A DNA stretch of 64,000 bases from Hyphomicrobiales bacterium (GTDB taxonomy: Bacteria > Pseudomonadota > Alphaproteobacteria > Rhizobiales > Rhizobiaceae), in the NCBI GenBank assembly GCA_900473685.1, contig UCNE01000003.1, positions 143,473-207,472 on the forward strand, read 5' to 3'. Within the stretch, counting starts at the first letter, position 1. The number at the start of each line of letters is the position of its first letter. Under the pieces are notes generated by a model. The model was not told the origin of the DNA, searched no databases, and saw only the letters and a list, made by a program, of their open reading frames with translations. Shown in pieces: positions 17,421 through 25,549 of this stretch. Made by a program: the position numbers and the translations under genes.

Positions 17421-17714
17421 TCAGAGCGTGTTGCCGATGTCCTTCAGGAACGCCTCGATTGTGTCTTCGTTCCGCTTGTAGAAGATCCACTGGCCGACAC
17501 GTTTGGTGGTGACGAGATCGGCGCGCTGCAGGATCGACAGATGGCCGGAGACGGTCGACTGCGACAGGCCGCAGCGCTCGAACTGGCTGGCACAGATACC
17601 CATGTCCAGCGGATGATGCTGGCTGGAAAAATGCGCTTCCGGCTCTTTCATCCAGCCGAGCATTTCGATCCGCTTGGGATGTGCCAGGGCTTTGAGGATT
17701 TCGTCCTTGTCCAT
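17421..17714 (-). CDS. ArsR-family transcriptional regulator
   Basis: This 97-residue winged helix protein has its recognition region at about 46-75 (CGLSQSTVSGHLSILQRADL) and a beta-wing RVGQWIFYKR. It has two cysteines, Cys41 and Cys48, next to the recognition helix, not the classical ELCVCDL metal motif, so it may sense electrophiles or redox state. The upstream region contains a 9-base direct repeat that could be its operator. Likely co-transcribed with the downstream flavin reductase. Confidence 0.88.
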   Translation of the reverse strand: MDKDEILKALAHPKRIEMLGWMKEPEAHFSSQHHPLDMGICASQFERCGLSQSTVSGHLSILQRADLVTTKRVGQWIFYKRNEDTIEAFLKDIGNTL

Positions 17715-17738
17715 CAGTCTACTCTGTATCGCTAAATT

Positions 17739-17777
17739 CCGATATTCCGATACGTAAATCGAGATTTGCCGATATTC
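17739..17777 (-). promoter_or_regulatory. Candidate operator: direct repeat upstream of arsR-type gene
   Basis: CCGATATTC occurs at 17739-17747 and again at 17769-17777, exactly 30 bases (about three helical turns) apart, with a partial third copy CCGATACG at 17747. It sits 25-63 bases upstream of the regulator's ATG, where its promoter is expected. Confidence 0.45.
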
Positions 17778-17819
17778 AAGTCACGTCTTCGTGAAATTTT
17801 GGAGAGAGGAAATTTGGGC

Positions 17820-17936
17820 AAAAAAAGAGGGCCACTGGAGGACAGGGCCCTTTTAGATGTGAAGGTTATAGAACCTCCAGAGGGGAACAGCTGTTGCGGT
17901 GGTACTGGGAGGAAATGACCACCATGTGCATCAGCT
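17820..17936 (-). ncRNA. abcR: AbcR-type small RNA, copy 1
   Basis: On the minus strand this predicted RNA of about 117 nt starts near AGCTGATGCA. It contains two pyrimidine-rich anti-Shine-Dalgarno motifs, TTTCCTCCCAG and TGTTCCCCTCTGGAGG. It ends in a terminator AGGGCC...GGCCCT followed by T7 (3' end near 17820). A promoter TTGAAA-N17-CATATC lies just upstream. It is a near-duplicate of the RNA at 18024-18145. Tandem AbcR1/AbcR2 next to lsrB is the arrangement I recall for Sinorhizobium and Agrobacterium; they act with Hfq to repress ABC-transporter mRNAs. Which copy is AbcR1 is not decided here. Confidence 0.85.
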
Positions 17937-18023
17937 GAACCGGATATGGGAAAGCCCGGTCAAAGTTTCAATGCCGCGCTGCAAGAAATATTGCAACCAG
18001 AAGGATGTTCTTGAAATTTAGGC

Positions 18024-18145
18024 AAAAAAAGAGGGCCACAAGAAAAACTTGGGCCCTTTATAGTTATGAAGGTAATTAAACCTCCAGAGGGGAACAGCTG
18101 CTGCGGTGGCACTGGGAGGAAAAAAGCCACCAAGATGCATCAGCT
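18024..18145 (-). ncRNA. abcR: AbcR-type small RNA, copy 2
   Basis: This second copy of about 122 nt has the same order of elements: AGCTGATGCA at the 5' end, TTTTCCTCCCAG, then GCTGTTCCCCTCTGGAGG, which is identical to copy 1. A terminator with a GGGCCC/GGCCCT stem and T7 follows. The linker between motifs and the terminator loop differ from copy 1. Its promoter TTGCGA-N17-CATACC (minus strand) has the same geometry as that of copy 1. Ends are predicted from promoter and terminator, not measured. Confidence 0.85.
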
Positions 18146-18352
18146 ACAGTCGGTATGATGGTTTTTTGGGCTATTCGCAATGATTTAATCTGCATGACAG
18201 CCATGTGCCGGACGCACCCCTGCGTAATTTTCAGGCGATTTCTATCCCTTGCATCCCTTATAAAGCAGAGGATGTGGAAAAAAATAAGTTAAAACAACAG
18301 TTTGTCTAGGAGAAAGGTAGAGAGCGTTTTTTGTGCAGGTGCGAAGGCCGCA
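18146..18352. other. Gap between sRNA copy 2 and the lsrB stop
   Basis: It carries the minus-strand promoter of sRNA copy 2 near its left end (within about 40 bases of 18145). Nothing else is recognisable. No clear terminator for the LysR gene was found. Confidence 0.4.
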
Positions 18353-19249
18353 TCAGAAGGCCCAGTTACGGGCCTTCGCAACGATGAAATCACGGAAGAC
18401 TTTCAGCTTGGCAGCGTTCTTCATCTCGTCCGGATAGCAGAAATAGGTATCGAAGGACGGGATCTCGGCACCGATCGGAAGTTGAATCAAGCCGGGATCG
18501 CGGCCGACGATATAGTCCGGCATCATGGCGATGCCGATACCGAGCAGGCAGGCGCGCTTGATCGAGGTCTGGCTGTTGATCTGCAGATGCGGGGGGCGGG
18601 GATTGTCGGAATCCCGGCCGGCAATCTCCAGCCAGTTGACGTCGAGCAGGTAGTTGGGTGCCGGTTCGCCAAACGTGATGATCCGGTGGTTGTCGAGATC
18701 CTCGATCGACTGCGGCTCCCCATATTTGTTGATATAGGACGGCGCCGCGTAGACATGCATGTGCACCGTGAACAGCTTGCGCTGGATCAGGTCGGACTGC
18801 TGCGGCTGGCGCAGCCGGATCGCGCAGTCTGCATGACGCATGTTGACGTCCAGTTCCTCGTTGTCGAGGATCAGCTGAACCTGCATATCGGGATAAAGCG
18901 CCAGGAATTCCTGCACCTTGTCGGTCAGCCAACCTTGGCCGAGGCCGACCGTTGTGGTGATGCGCAGCTTGCCGGATGGCTTGTCGGAATTCTCGGTCAG
19001 CTGGACCTTGACGCTTTCCAGCTTCATCAGCACTTCGTGGGCGGTGCGATAGAGGATTTCGCCCTGTTCGGTGAGGATCAGGCCGCGGGCATGGCGATGA
19101 AACAGCTTGATGCCGACATCCTGCTCCAGCGACGAGACCTGACGGCTGATCGCCGATTGGGACAGGTGCAGCTTGTCGGCCGCATGGGTGAACGATCCTG
19201 CTTCTGCCGCTGCATGGAAAATACGCAGTTTGTCCCAGTCTAGCGTCAT
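18353..19249 (-). CDS. lsrB: LysR-family regulator, LsrB-like
   Basis: The 298-residue protein has an N-terminal helix-turn-helix (about 17-40, GSFTHAADKLHLSQSAISRQ) and an effector domain starting near residue 91. A cysteine occurs in SIKRACLLGIGIAMMPDY. Its place between abcR-type sRNAs and trxB matches lsrB of Sinorhizobium, a redox-responsive activator of LPS and oxidative-stress genes. I name it by synteny and sequence type. ATG 19249 starts MTLDWDKLRIF; a longer frame up to 19375 adds a non-conserved stretch. Confidence 0.85.
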   Translation of the reverse strand: MTLDWDKLRIFHAAAEAGSFTHAADKLHLSQSAISRQVSSLEQDVGIKLFHRHARGLILTEQGEILYRTAHEVLMKLESVKVQLTENSDKPSGKLRITTTVGLGQGWLTDKVQEFLALYPDMQVQLILDNEELDVNMRHADCAIRLRQPQQSDLIQRKLFTVHMHVYAAPSYINKYGEPQSIEDLDNHRIITFGEPAPNYLLDVNWLEIAGRDSDNPRPPHLQINSQTSIKRACLLGIGIAMMPDYIVGRDPGLIQLPIGAEIPSFDTYFCYPDEMKNAAKLKVFRDFIVAKARNWAF

Positions 19250-19361
19250 GGCGTTCCCCAATAGGTGCTCGTGGCGGAAAACGGCCTCGTGTTTTCCGCC
19301 ATAAGGCTGATGTCTGTTCCCACTCGGGAGCGGCTTTGATCGCCCCCATTCTTCGCGGCTT

Positions 19362-20336
19362 CTATTCGGCCGCAATTGCGACAGGCATATGGCCCGCCAG
19401 ATATTTTTCCGCCTCGAGAGCGGCCATGCAGCCCATTCCGGCGGCCGTGATCGCCTGACGGTAGATGTCGTCGGTCACGTCACCGGCAGCGTAGACGCCG
19501 GCCACATCCGTGGCGGTCGAATCGGGGGCCGTCCAGAGGTAGCCGTTCGGCTTCAGGCGCAGCTTGTCCTTGAACAGTTCGACCGCCGGTGCATGGCCGA
19601 TCGCCACGAAGACGCCGTCGATCGGCATGTCGCTGACAGCACCGGTCCTGGTATTGCGCAGCTTGACGCCGCTGACCGAGGCCGGCATCGGCGGCTTTGC
19701 CGCCGCACCGGTATATTCGGTCACTTCGTGATCCCAGATGATCTTGACGTTTTCCTTGGCAAACAGCCGCTCCTGCAGGATCTTTTCAGCACGGAAGTGA
19801 TCGCGGCGGTGCACGACCGTCACGGTCTTGGCGAGGTTCGACAGGTACAGCGCTTCCTCGACGGCCGAGTTGCCGCCGCCGACGACGATCACGTCCTTGT
19901 TGCGATAGAAGAAGCCGTCGCAGGTGGCGCAGGCCGAAACCCCAAAGCCTTGGAAGGCCGGCTCGCTCTCGATACCCAGCCATTTCGCCTTGGCGCCGGT
20001 GGCGATGATCAGAACGTCGGCCGTCCAGTCGGTGCCGCTGTCGGTTTTCAGTTTGAACGGGCGCACCGACATATCGACATCGGTGACGAGGTCGTTGACG
20101 ATCTCGGCGCCGACATGCTGCGCCTGCTTGAGCATCTGCTCCATCATCCACGGACCCTGGACCGGATCGGCATAGCCCGGATAGTTTTCCACATCGGTGG
20201 TGATCATCAGCTGGCCACCCTGTTCCATGCCGGCGATCAGAACCGGATTGAGCAGCGCGCGCGCCGAATAGATCGCAGCGGTGTAGCCTGCCGGGCCTGA
20301 ACCGATGATGAGAACTTTGGTGTGTCGGGCAGTCAT
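19362..20336 (-). CDS. trxB: Thioredoxin reductase (NADPH)
   Basis: The 324-residue FAD/NADPH enzyme has the FAD GSGPAGYTAAIYSARA motif at the N-terminus and the redox pair CATC with Cys136 and Cys139. NADPH-binding VVGGGNSAVEEALYLS and the C-terminal FAD motif AAGDVTDDIYRQAITAAG are also present. It transfers electrons from NADPH to thioredoxin in the cytosol. It lies immediately upstream of lsrB on the same strand (112-base gap), which fits a shared redox theme. Confidence 0.97.
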   Translation of the reverse strand: MTARHTKVLIIGSGPAGYTAAIYSARALLNPVLIAGMEQGGQLMITTDVENYPGYADPVQGPWMMEQMLKQAQHVGAEIVNDLVTDVDMSVRPFKLKTDSGTDWTADVLIIATGAKAKWLGIESEPAFQGFGVSACATCDGFFYRNKDVIVVGGGNSAVEEALYLSNLAKTVTVVHRRDHFRAEKILQERLFAKENVKIIWDHEVTEYTGAAAKPPMPASVSGVKLRNTRTGAVSDMPIDGVFVAIGHAPAVELFKDKLRLKPNGYLWTAPDSTATDVAGVYAAGDVTDDIYRQAITAAGMGCMAALEAEKYLAGHMPVAIAAE

Positions 20337-20592
20337 GGTCCGGGTCCTTCGATCGCTATGACGGTATAATGCCGTCCAGCTTCGTCCTAGGTTGAGAAAA
20401 TCCTCTCTAGTCTAGGGATTCCCACAGCCCTGTTTCAAGGGCGGGGCTGCCGATACACACAGATGTGTTGCTCCGTTGCCCCGGTTTTGCGAGGTTTTTG
20501 TGCATGACACACAAACTCGCTCTCGTTTTTCCATCTCAATACGTGTTACCGACGAGCCTTGTGACAAATGGCGGATCGGGATCGAACTGGCA

Positions 20593-21654
20593 GTGAAAAA
20601 ACGGCAATCCTCATATCCGTTCGGAAACCCGGGCGATTTCGATTATAGCCGTACGCTGTTTCATCGGCTCCGCACCTGGCTCGATAGCCGCCGCGTCTCC
20701 GCCAGGCTCAAGAATAGGGCCGAAACGGCACCGCTCGCGCTTTTGTCGCCTGCCACCTTCCGGCCGCTGACGGGCGGCGACGTGCCATTGCTTTTCCTTG
20801 CGCATAACGACCTCAAATTTATGCGCTCGCTGCTTGTCCATTATCGCGCACTCGGGGTTACCCGTTTCATTTGCGTCGACGACCGATCCGATGACGGTAC
20901 GCGGGAACTGCTGTGCGCACAACCCGATGTCGATGTCTGGACCTCGAAGGTGCGTTATGGCGAAGCCCGCCGTGGAAAGCTCTGGCGCGAGGCGCTGTTT
21001 GCCCGCTATGGCAAGAACCGCTGGTATCTCAACATCGATGCGGACGAATATCTCGTCTACGACCGCTGTTTTGAAAGGCCATTGCCGGATCTGATTGCAC
21101 AATTGGAACGCCTCGGGCTTCGCCGGTTTGCGGCGCCGATGATTGATATGTATCCGGGTGGCAGCGTCAGCGCTTTCGCTTTCGACGGTTCGACGGACGT
21201 CATGCCTTGGGCGGTTGCCGGCTGTATCGATGGCAACGGCTACATTCTTGAGAAGACAAAGCGCTTTCTCAGTCTTGCCGGTGGCCCGCGCCGGCGCAAG
21301 TTTGCAGCGGAAGCTGAAATGATGAAATATCCGCTGATGTATTGGGACAATGAGTGCAGCTTCGGCATCAGCATCCATCAGCCACTGCCTTTCGATCGCA
21401 ATTTCTCTGCCATTTCAGGCGTGCTGCTGCATTTCAAATTTTTTGCCGATTACCATGAAAAGACGCGGGCTGCGGTGGAGGACAAGCAGTATTTCGGTGG
21501 CGCTCGCGAATATCAGCGCATTCTCGATACGGTCGAAGCCAGCGGCGATCTTGATTTCGTCTACGACGGAACCTTGAAATATGCCTCGCCGGAGCAGCTG
21601 GTCGAGCACGGTTTCATGCGGTCGATCTGGTCTGCTAAGCAACGTGACTTTTGA
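20593..21654 (+). CDS. Glycosyltransferase family 2 protein (Glyco_tranf_2_4 type)
   Basis: About 353 residues form a nucleotide-sugar-dependent transferase of the PF13704 type. The N-terminal half has the aspartate-rich FICVDDRSDDGTRELL, and a DxD-containing WYLNIDADEYLVYD follows. The donor and acceptor are unknown. The start is uncertain. GTG 20593 begins VKKRQSSYPF, while the frame stays open back to TTG 20476, but the added residues look non-coding. It is divergent from trxB and followed by lrp 68 bases later. Confidence 0.78.
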   Translation: MKKRQSSYPFGNPGDFDYSRTLFHRLRTWLDSRRVSARLKNRAETAPLALLSPATFRPLTGGDVPLLFLAHNDLKFMRSLLVHYRALGVTRFICVDDRSDDGTRELLCAQPDVDVWTSKVRYGEARRGKLWREALFARYGKNRWYLNIDADEYLVYDRCFERPLPDLIAQLERLGLRRFAAPMIDMYPGGSVSAFAFDGSTDVMPWAVAGCIDGNGYILEKTKRFLSLAGGPRRRKFAAEAEMMKYPLMYWDNECSFGISIHQPLPFDRNFSAISGVLLHFKFFADYHEKTRAAVEDKQYFGGAREYQRILDTVEASGDLDFVYDGTLKYASPEQLVEHGFMRSIWSAKQRDF

Positions 21655-21722
21655 CGTGTCGTGAGTATTCGCAATAACGGGTCTGATCCAGTGAACCGAA
21701 AAGAACAACGGGAATCTCTACC

Positions 21723-22193
21723 ATGGTAATGCGCGTCGAACTTGATGCTATCGATATGAAAATTCTGCGTGAACTTCAAAATGACGGGCGGATGACCAAT
21801 GTCGAACTTGCCGAGCGTGTCGGCATTTCTGCGCCACCATGTCTGCGACGCGTGCGCAAACTGGAGGAAGCTGGCATTATCCGCGGCTATCGCGCGTTGC
21901 TAAATGCCCCGGCGCTTGGTTACGATCTGGTTGCTTTTTGCATGGTGGGGCTGAAGCATCAGTCCGATGCGGATTTAAAAGCTTTTGCTGCGGCAACGAC
22001 GAGCTGGCCGCTTGTGCGTGACGCCTGGATGGTTTCGGGTGAAAGTGACTTCTTACTTCACTGTGTTACGCAAAACCTTGGAACGTTTCAGGATTTCGTA
22101 ATCGAAACTCTAACTGCGAACGAGCGAGTAGATACTGTGCGCACGATGCTAACCATTCGACACGTAAAGCAGCTGGTTTTGGTGGAGGTTTAA
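21723..22193 (+). CDS. lrp: Lrp/AsnC-family regulator (lrp3-like)
   Basis: The 156-residue protein has an N-terminal helix-turn-helix (about 22-45, MTNVELAERVGISAPPCLRR) and a C-terminal RAM/ligand-binding domain. Such proteins form octamers that bind amino acids. In Sinorhizobium, as I recall, the corresponding gene is co-transcribed with lpsCDE. Here a minus-strand segment separates it from lpsC. GGGA lies about 10 bases before ATG 21723; ATG 21729 is an alternative. Confidence 0.9.
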   Translation: MVMRVELDAIDMKILRELQNDGRMTNVELAERVGISAPPCLRRVRKLEEAGIIRGYRALLNAPALGYDLVAFCMVGLKHQSDADLKAFAAATTSWPLVRDAWMVSGESDFLLHCVTQNLGTFQDFVIETLTANERVDTVRTMLTIRHVKQLVLVEV

Positions 22194-22267
22194 GCTCGTT
22201 ATTGCCAAGTAGAATAACTGCATATCACCAGAATTTTGTATCGCGTATCAAGTCCATGCTGCAGAGG

Positions 22268-23026
22268 TTATGATTCCTGAAGGTCCTTTCCGGTGGTTGT
22301 TTCCCAAACGGACGTGTGATTGATGATCGTTTTACTAATGTTTCGGGCGTCGCGCCAATCTCGCCCTGTATCTGTAATTACAAATGGCCGCCCTTGGCCG
22401 TAAAGATAGTTTCTGTAGGGGCTTACATAGCGTTCGAGTTGTTGGTTAACCCCTTTGTAGAACTGTTTCTCTGGATCATACCGTTCGTCGAGGAAAACAC
22501 TGGCGTTGCGGGCGAATTCACCGCGAATGAAGCTCGGTGATGTCGTGAAGCAGGGGAATTTCTTCCCTGTTTTGAACGAAAGTCCCAAAAAACGACGTTT
22601 TACGTCTTTTTCCTGGAATGGACCCTTTGTGAAATCCCATTGTTTTTCTACGTGGTTAAGTGAAACTTGCGCGATTGATTGAGTTTCAAAAAACGGCAAT
22701 ATGTCGGCTGGCTTCAGGTTTTGGTTGAGCACCCAGTCATCCTCCAGGTGAAAGATGACGTTTGAACGGCTCGCCCGCCAGAGATGCTTGATTGCCGTGC
22801 AGAATTGGGGGGTCTGTGGCCGGTGAACATCAGCATTCGGGAAGAAATCTTTGACGACGTTTTCCGCTGCGTCGCCTTGGGAGCGGTCACCGAAGATCGG
22901 ATCAATGTTGGCGTAACAGGTGGCAATATCGAAATGCTGAAAAAGGCCAGCGGCAAAACTCTCTAAGGTTTTCCGGAGCAAGTCAGGTCGTTGCCCTGCT
23001 ACGATGCATATATCCATAGTGGCCAT
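22268..23026 (-). CDS. Glycosyltransferase-like protein in an inserted segment
   Basis: About 252 residues with an N-terminal MDICIVAGQRPDLLRKTLES, a hint of a GT-A fold, and the acidic FHLEDDWVLNQNL as probable metal/donor site. A C-terminal NHTSVWETTTGKDL follows. I cannot name the family firmly. Codon use is less GC-biased than in its neighbours and it runs against the lrp-lps direction, both signs of acquisition. ATG 23026 has AAGG 7-10 bases upstream. Confidence 0.68.
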   Translation of the reverse strand: MATMDICIVAGQRPDLLRKTLESFAAGLFQHFDIATCYANIDPIFGDRSQGDAAENVVKDFFPNADVHRPQTPQFCTAIKHLWRASRSNVIFHLEDDWVLNQNLKPADILPFFETQSIAQVSLNHVEKQWDFTKGPFQEKDVKRRFLGLSFKTGKKFPCFTTSPSFIRGEFARNASVFLDERYDPEKQFYKGVNQQLERYVSPYRNYLYGQGRPFVITDTGRDWRDARNISKTIINHTSVWETTTGKDLQES

Positions 23027-23110
23027 TTGCCGCCTTCTTGTCATTCGTGGAGCGATCGGATTGCGATGATGTCGAACTCAATGAATTGAGGCTATCGTCG
23101 CGGCGACAGT

Positions 23111-23356
23111 TTATCTCAAGCTGACCCGGCTCATATCGCCCAGCGTCAGATGTAAACAGGACCAGCGCTTGTGAGCTTTAGCTTTTCTGGCAAGGAGGTC
23201 AAACGTAGCCTTCGTTGACTCAAAAGACAAGGTTTGGCCCTTAAGGCCCATATCCAACATCTGCTCTCCGAATTGCCCGCGCGTGGCTCCAACGTCGATG
23301 ATTTTTGTCAGCTGAGCAAAAAAACGTGCCACAAACTTCAGCGATTTTTGAAGCAT
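23111..23356 (-). pseudogene. Truncated FkbM-family methyltransferase (N-terminal remnant)
   Basis: The 81-residue frame contains the SAM-binding start of FkbM methyltransferases: IIDVGATRGQFGEQMLDMG, then LSFESTKATFDLLARKA, and LHLTLGD. Intact members have about 230-280 residues, so two thirds are missing. The frame ends SRVSLR-stop where the family would continue. It sits directly upstream of the glycosyltransferase on the same strand, so it is a decayed part of a former polysaccharide-modification set. Confidence 0.7.
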
Positions 23357-23688
23357 CTAGTATCCATTTTCTCAATTTAGTGGGGCCGACGTTATCATGT
23401 CGCGGAGTGTTTATATCTTGCTTGCGGTGCCGTCCTTCCAGGTCAGTTTGACGGTCATTTGGACGTGACGCCGTTCCTTCTTCAGCCGACCTATTAGGCG
23501 CGGTTGCATGGAGTCGCAAGTATTGCGGTTGCCAATAGCGGCCTTCAGTCAATCGAATTTATTGTGGCCACGAATCCTGCCTGCTTTAATTGGTTCCGGA
23601 TAGCTGGTATCGGATTGCCAATCTCGCGCGCGAACTTGCAATGGGTAGTCGCTCGCTAAACGCACCCATTTCGACGAATTGGCTCCGA

Positions 23689-24510
23689 ATGCCCCAGCTT
23701 CCGCTCTCCGCCTTCATTATCTGCCTGAATGAGGAAGCCTATCTCGGTAATTGCATCGAGAGCCTGGAAAGCTGCGCCGAGATCGTCATCGTCGATTCGG
23801 GATCGACCGACGGTACGGCGGCGCTGGTGCAATCCTATATCGACAAGGGCTGGCCGATCCGGTTCCTGTTCGAGCCCTGGCGCGGTTATGCTGGCCAGAA
23901 GCAGTTTGCGCTCGACCAGTGCCGAGAGCCCTGGTGCCTGAATATCGATTCCGACGAGCGGCTGGATGAGCCGCTTCAAGCCTTGCTGCCGTCGCTGCTC
24001 GAGGCTCCCGCAGATATCGTTGGCTGGCGCATTGCCCGCCGGCCTTATCTGATCGGCTACGGCTATACGCCCGACACGGTGCGCGAGCGCAAGAACCTGC
24101 GTCTGATCCGCAAGGGCAGGGGCGCTTACGACCTTTCCCAGAAGGTCCACGAAGGCATTGTGCCGGATGGTAAAGTGGGAGCGGCGGCATCCGGTAGTCT
24201 GTTGCATTACCGGCCGCTTGTGCTGGATGAGCAGATCCTCAAGGAAAACAAGTATTCTACCCTGAAGGCCGATCAGCAGTTTGCCGCTGGCAAGCCGCCA
24301 CGGCCCTACAAGATGCTGTTCAGCCCGCCGCTTTATTTTCTGCGGCTTTATTTTCGCAACGGCCTGTGGCGGTGTGGCTTTCCGGGCTTTATCGAAGCTG
24401 CGACCGGTGCCGTCTACGCCTTCCTGACCGCGGCCAAGATCTATCAGCGGTATGCGTTGCAGCGGAAGCCGAATTTCGACGACATGGAACGCGCGCGCCG
24501 CGGCAAATGA
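23689..24510 (+). CDS. lpsC: LPS core glycosyltransferase, GT2 (LpsC-like)
   Basis: The 273-residue GT2 enzyme has an N-terminal LSAFIICLNEEAYLGNCI, then IVIVDSGSTDGTA and the metal-binding CLNIDSDERLDEP. It resembles the WaaE/KdtX group and by gene order LpsC of Sinorhizobium LPS core synthesis. ATG 23689 is chosen by family start; the frame is open up to 23590. lpsD follows after 7 bases with AGGA in the gap, so the two are one operon. Confidence 0.85.
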   Translation: MPQLPLSAFIICLNEEAYLGNCIESLESCAEIVIVDSGSTDGTAALVQSYIDKGWPIRFLFEPWRGYAGQKQFALDQCREPWCLNIDSDERLDEPLQALLPSLLEAPADIVGWRIARRPYLIGYGYTPDTVRERKNLRLIRKGRGAYDLSQKVHEGIVPDGKVGAAASGSLLHYRPLVLDEQILKENKYSTLKADQQFAAGKPPRPYKMLFSPPLYFLRLYFRNGLWRCGFPGFIEAATGAVYAFLTAAKIYQRYALQRKPNFDDMERARRGK

Positions 24511-24517
24511 GGACGTC

Positions 24518-25549
24518 ATGAAGGTTATGCACTATCACTTCGGCAAGGACGGCGGTGCCGAGCGCTTCTTTGTCAACCTGGTCAATGCCCTTCACGACCG
24601 GGGCGTCGAACAGCGCATGCTGATCCGCCCGGATCGCAGTTGGCGCAAGGATCTGGAAGCCTGCGGGACTGTCTATGAGGGCGTTTTCCGGCGTATCTCG
24701 CTATCGCGCTTTCTCCTGCAGGCCAGAATGAAGAGCGTGCTGCGCGAGTTTCAGCCTGATGTCATCATGGCGTGGCAGTTGCGGGCGAGCCGTTTCATGC
24801 CGCGCTGGGAAGACGCATTTCGCCTGTCGCGCCTTGGCGATTATCCGGAACATCTCGACTACTACAAGAATGTCCAGACCCTTGTCTGCATCACGCCCGA
24901 TATGGCCGACAAGGTTCGCAAGATGGGTTGGACCCGTGACATTGAGGTGATTGCCAATTTCACCCGGTCAAAGCCCGTTGATGCCGTTCAGCGCAGCGAG
25001 CTGCAAACGCCAAACGACGCTTTCGTGGTGGCCGGCATGGGCCGTTTTGTCCCTCGTAAGGGTTTTGACTATCTGATCCGCGCGATTGCCAATGCGCCCA
25101 ATGCCTATCTCTGGCTGCTGGGCGACGGCCCTGAACGCGACAACCTGATTAAGCTGTCCGCCGATCTCGGTGTTTCGGATCGTGTGCGGTTCCCGGGATG
25201 GAAAACCAATGCCTATGGGTATCTGGCCGCTGCCGATGCCTTTGCCGTCACCTCGCTGCACGAGCCGCTTGGCAACGTCTGCTTCGAGGGGTGGGGCGCC
25301 GGAAAGCCGACCATCGCCTCGCGTGCCGAAGGCCCTTCATGGGTAATGACGGATGAGGTCGATGCGTTGATGGTCGATTGCGCCGATGCGGCGGGTCTCA
25401 CAAATGCGTTTGAAAGGCTACGCGCAGATCCCGCTCTTCGCCAGCGCCTGAGCGAGGGTGGGCAAGCGACATTGCGCAACCGCTTTTCCGAGGATGCGAT
25501 CAGCGCTGCCTACATTGATCTCTTCAAGCGCGGATCTGCTTCCCGATGA
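24518..25549 (+). CDS. lpsD: LPS core glycosyltransferase, GT4 (LpsD-like)
   Basis: The 343-residue GT-B enzyme has the acceptor-side N-terminus MHYHFGKDGGAERFFVNLVN and the GRFVPRKGFDYL hinge. The donor site is HEPLGNVCFEGWGAGKP (EX7E-like). It is clearly paralogous to the next gene. It overlaps lpsE by 4 bases (ATGA), so translation is coupled. The assignment to lpsD rests on gene order in the lpsCDE-lpsB-greA cluster. Confidence 0.85.
   Translation: MKVMHYHFGKDGGAERFFVNLVNALHDRGVEQRMLIRPDRSWRKDLEACGTVYEGVFRRISLSRFLLQARMKSVLREFQPDVIMAWQLRASRFMPRWEDAFRLSRLGDYPEHLDYYKNVQTLVCITPDMADKVRKMGWTRDIEVIANFTRSKPVDAVQRSELQTPNDAFVVAGMGRFVPRKGFDYLIRAIANAPNAYLWLLGDGPERDNLIKLSADLGVSDRVRFPGWKTNAYGYLAAADAFAVTSLHEPLGNVCFEGWGAGKPTIASRAEGPSWVMTDEVDALMVDCADAAGLTNAFERLRADPALRQRLSEGGQATLRNRFSEDAISAAYIDLFKRGSASR

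Noticed and set aside
23067..23090. CTCAA-TGAA-TTGAG inverted repeat resembling a SoxR box.
   Set aside because: Arms are shorter, the centre is four bases instead of six, and there is no matching -35/-10 with a 19-base spacer.
23241..23552. A 103-codon minus-strand frame overlapping the FkbM remnant.
   Set aside because: It is out of frame with the FkbM motifs and has no recognisable content. It was considered as the missing frame-shifted part of FkbM but does not contain it.
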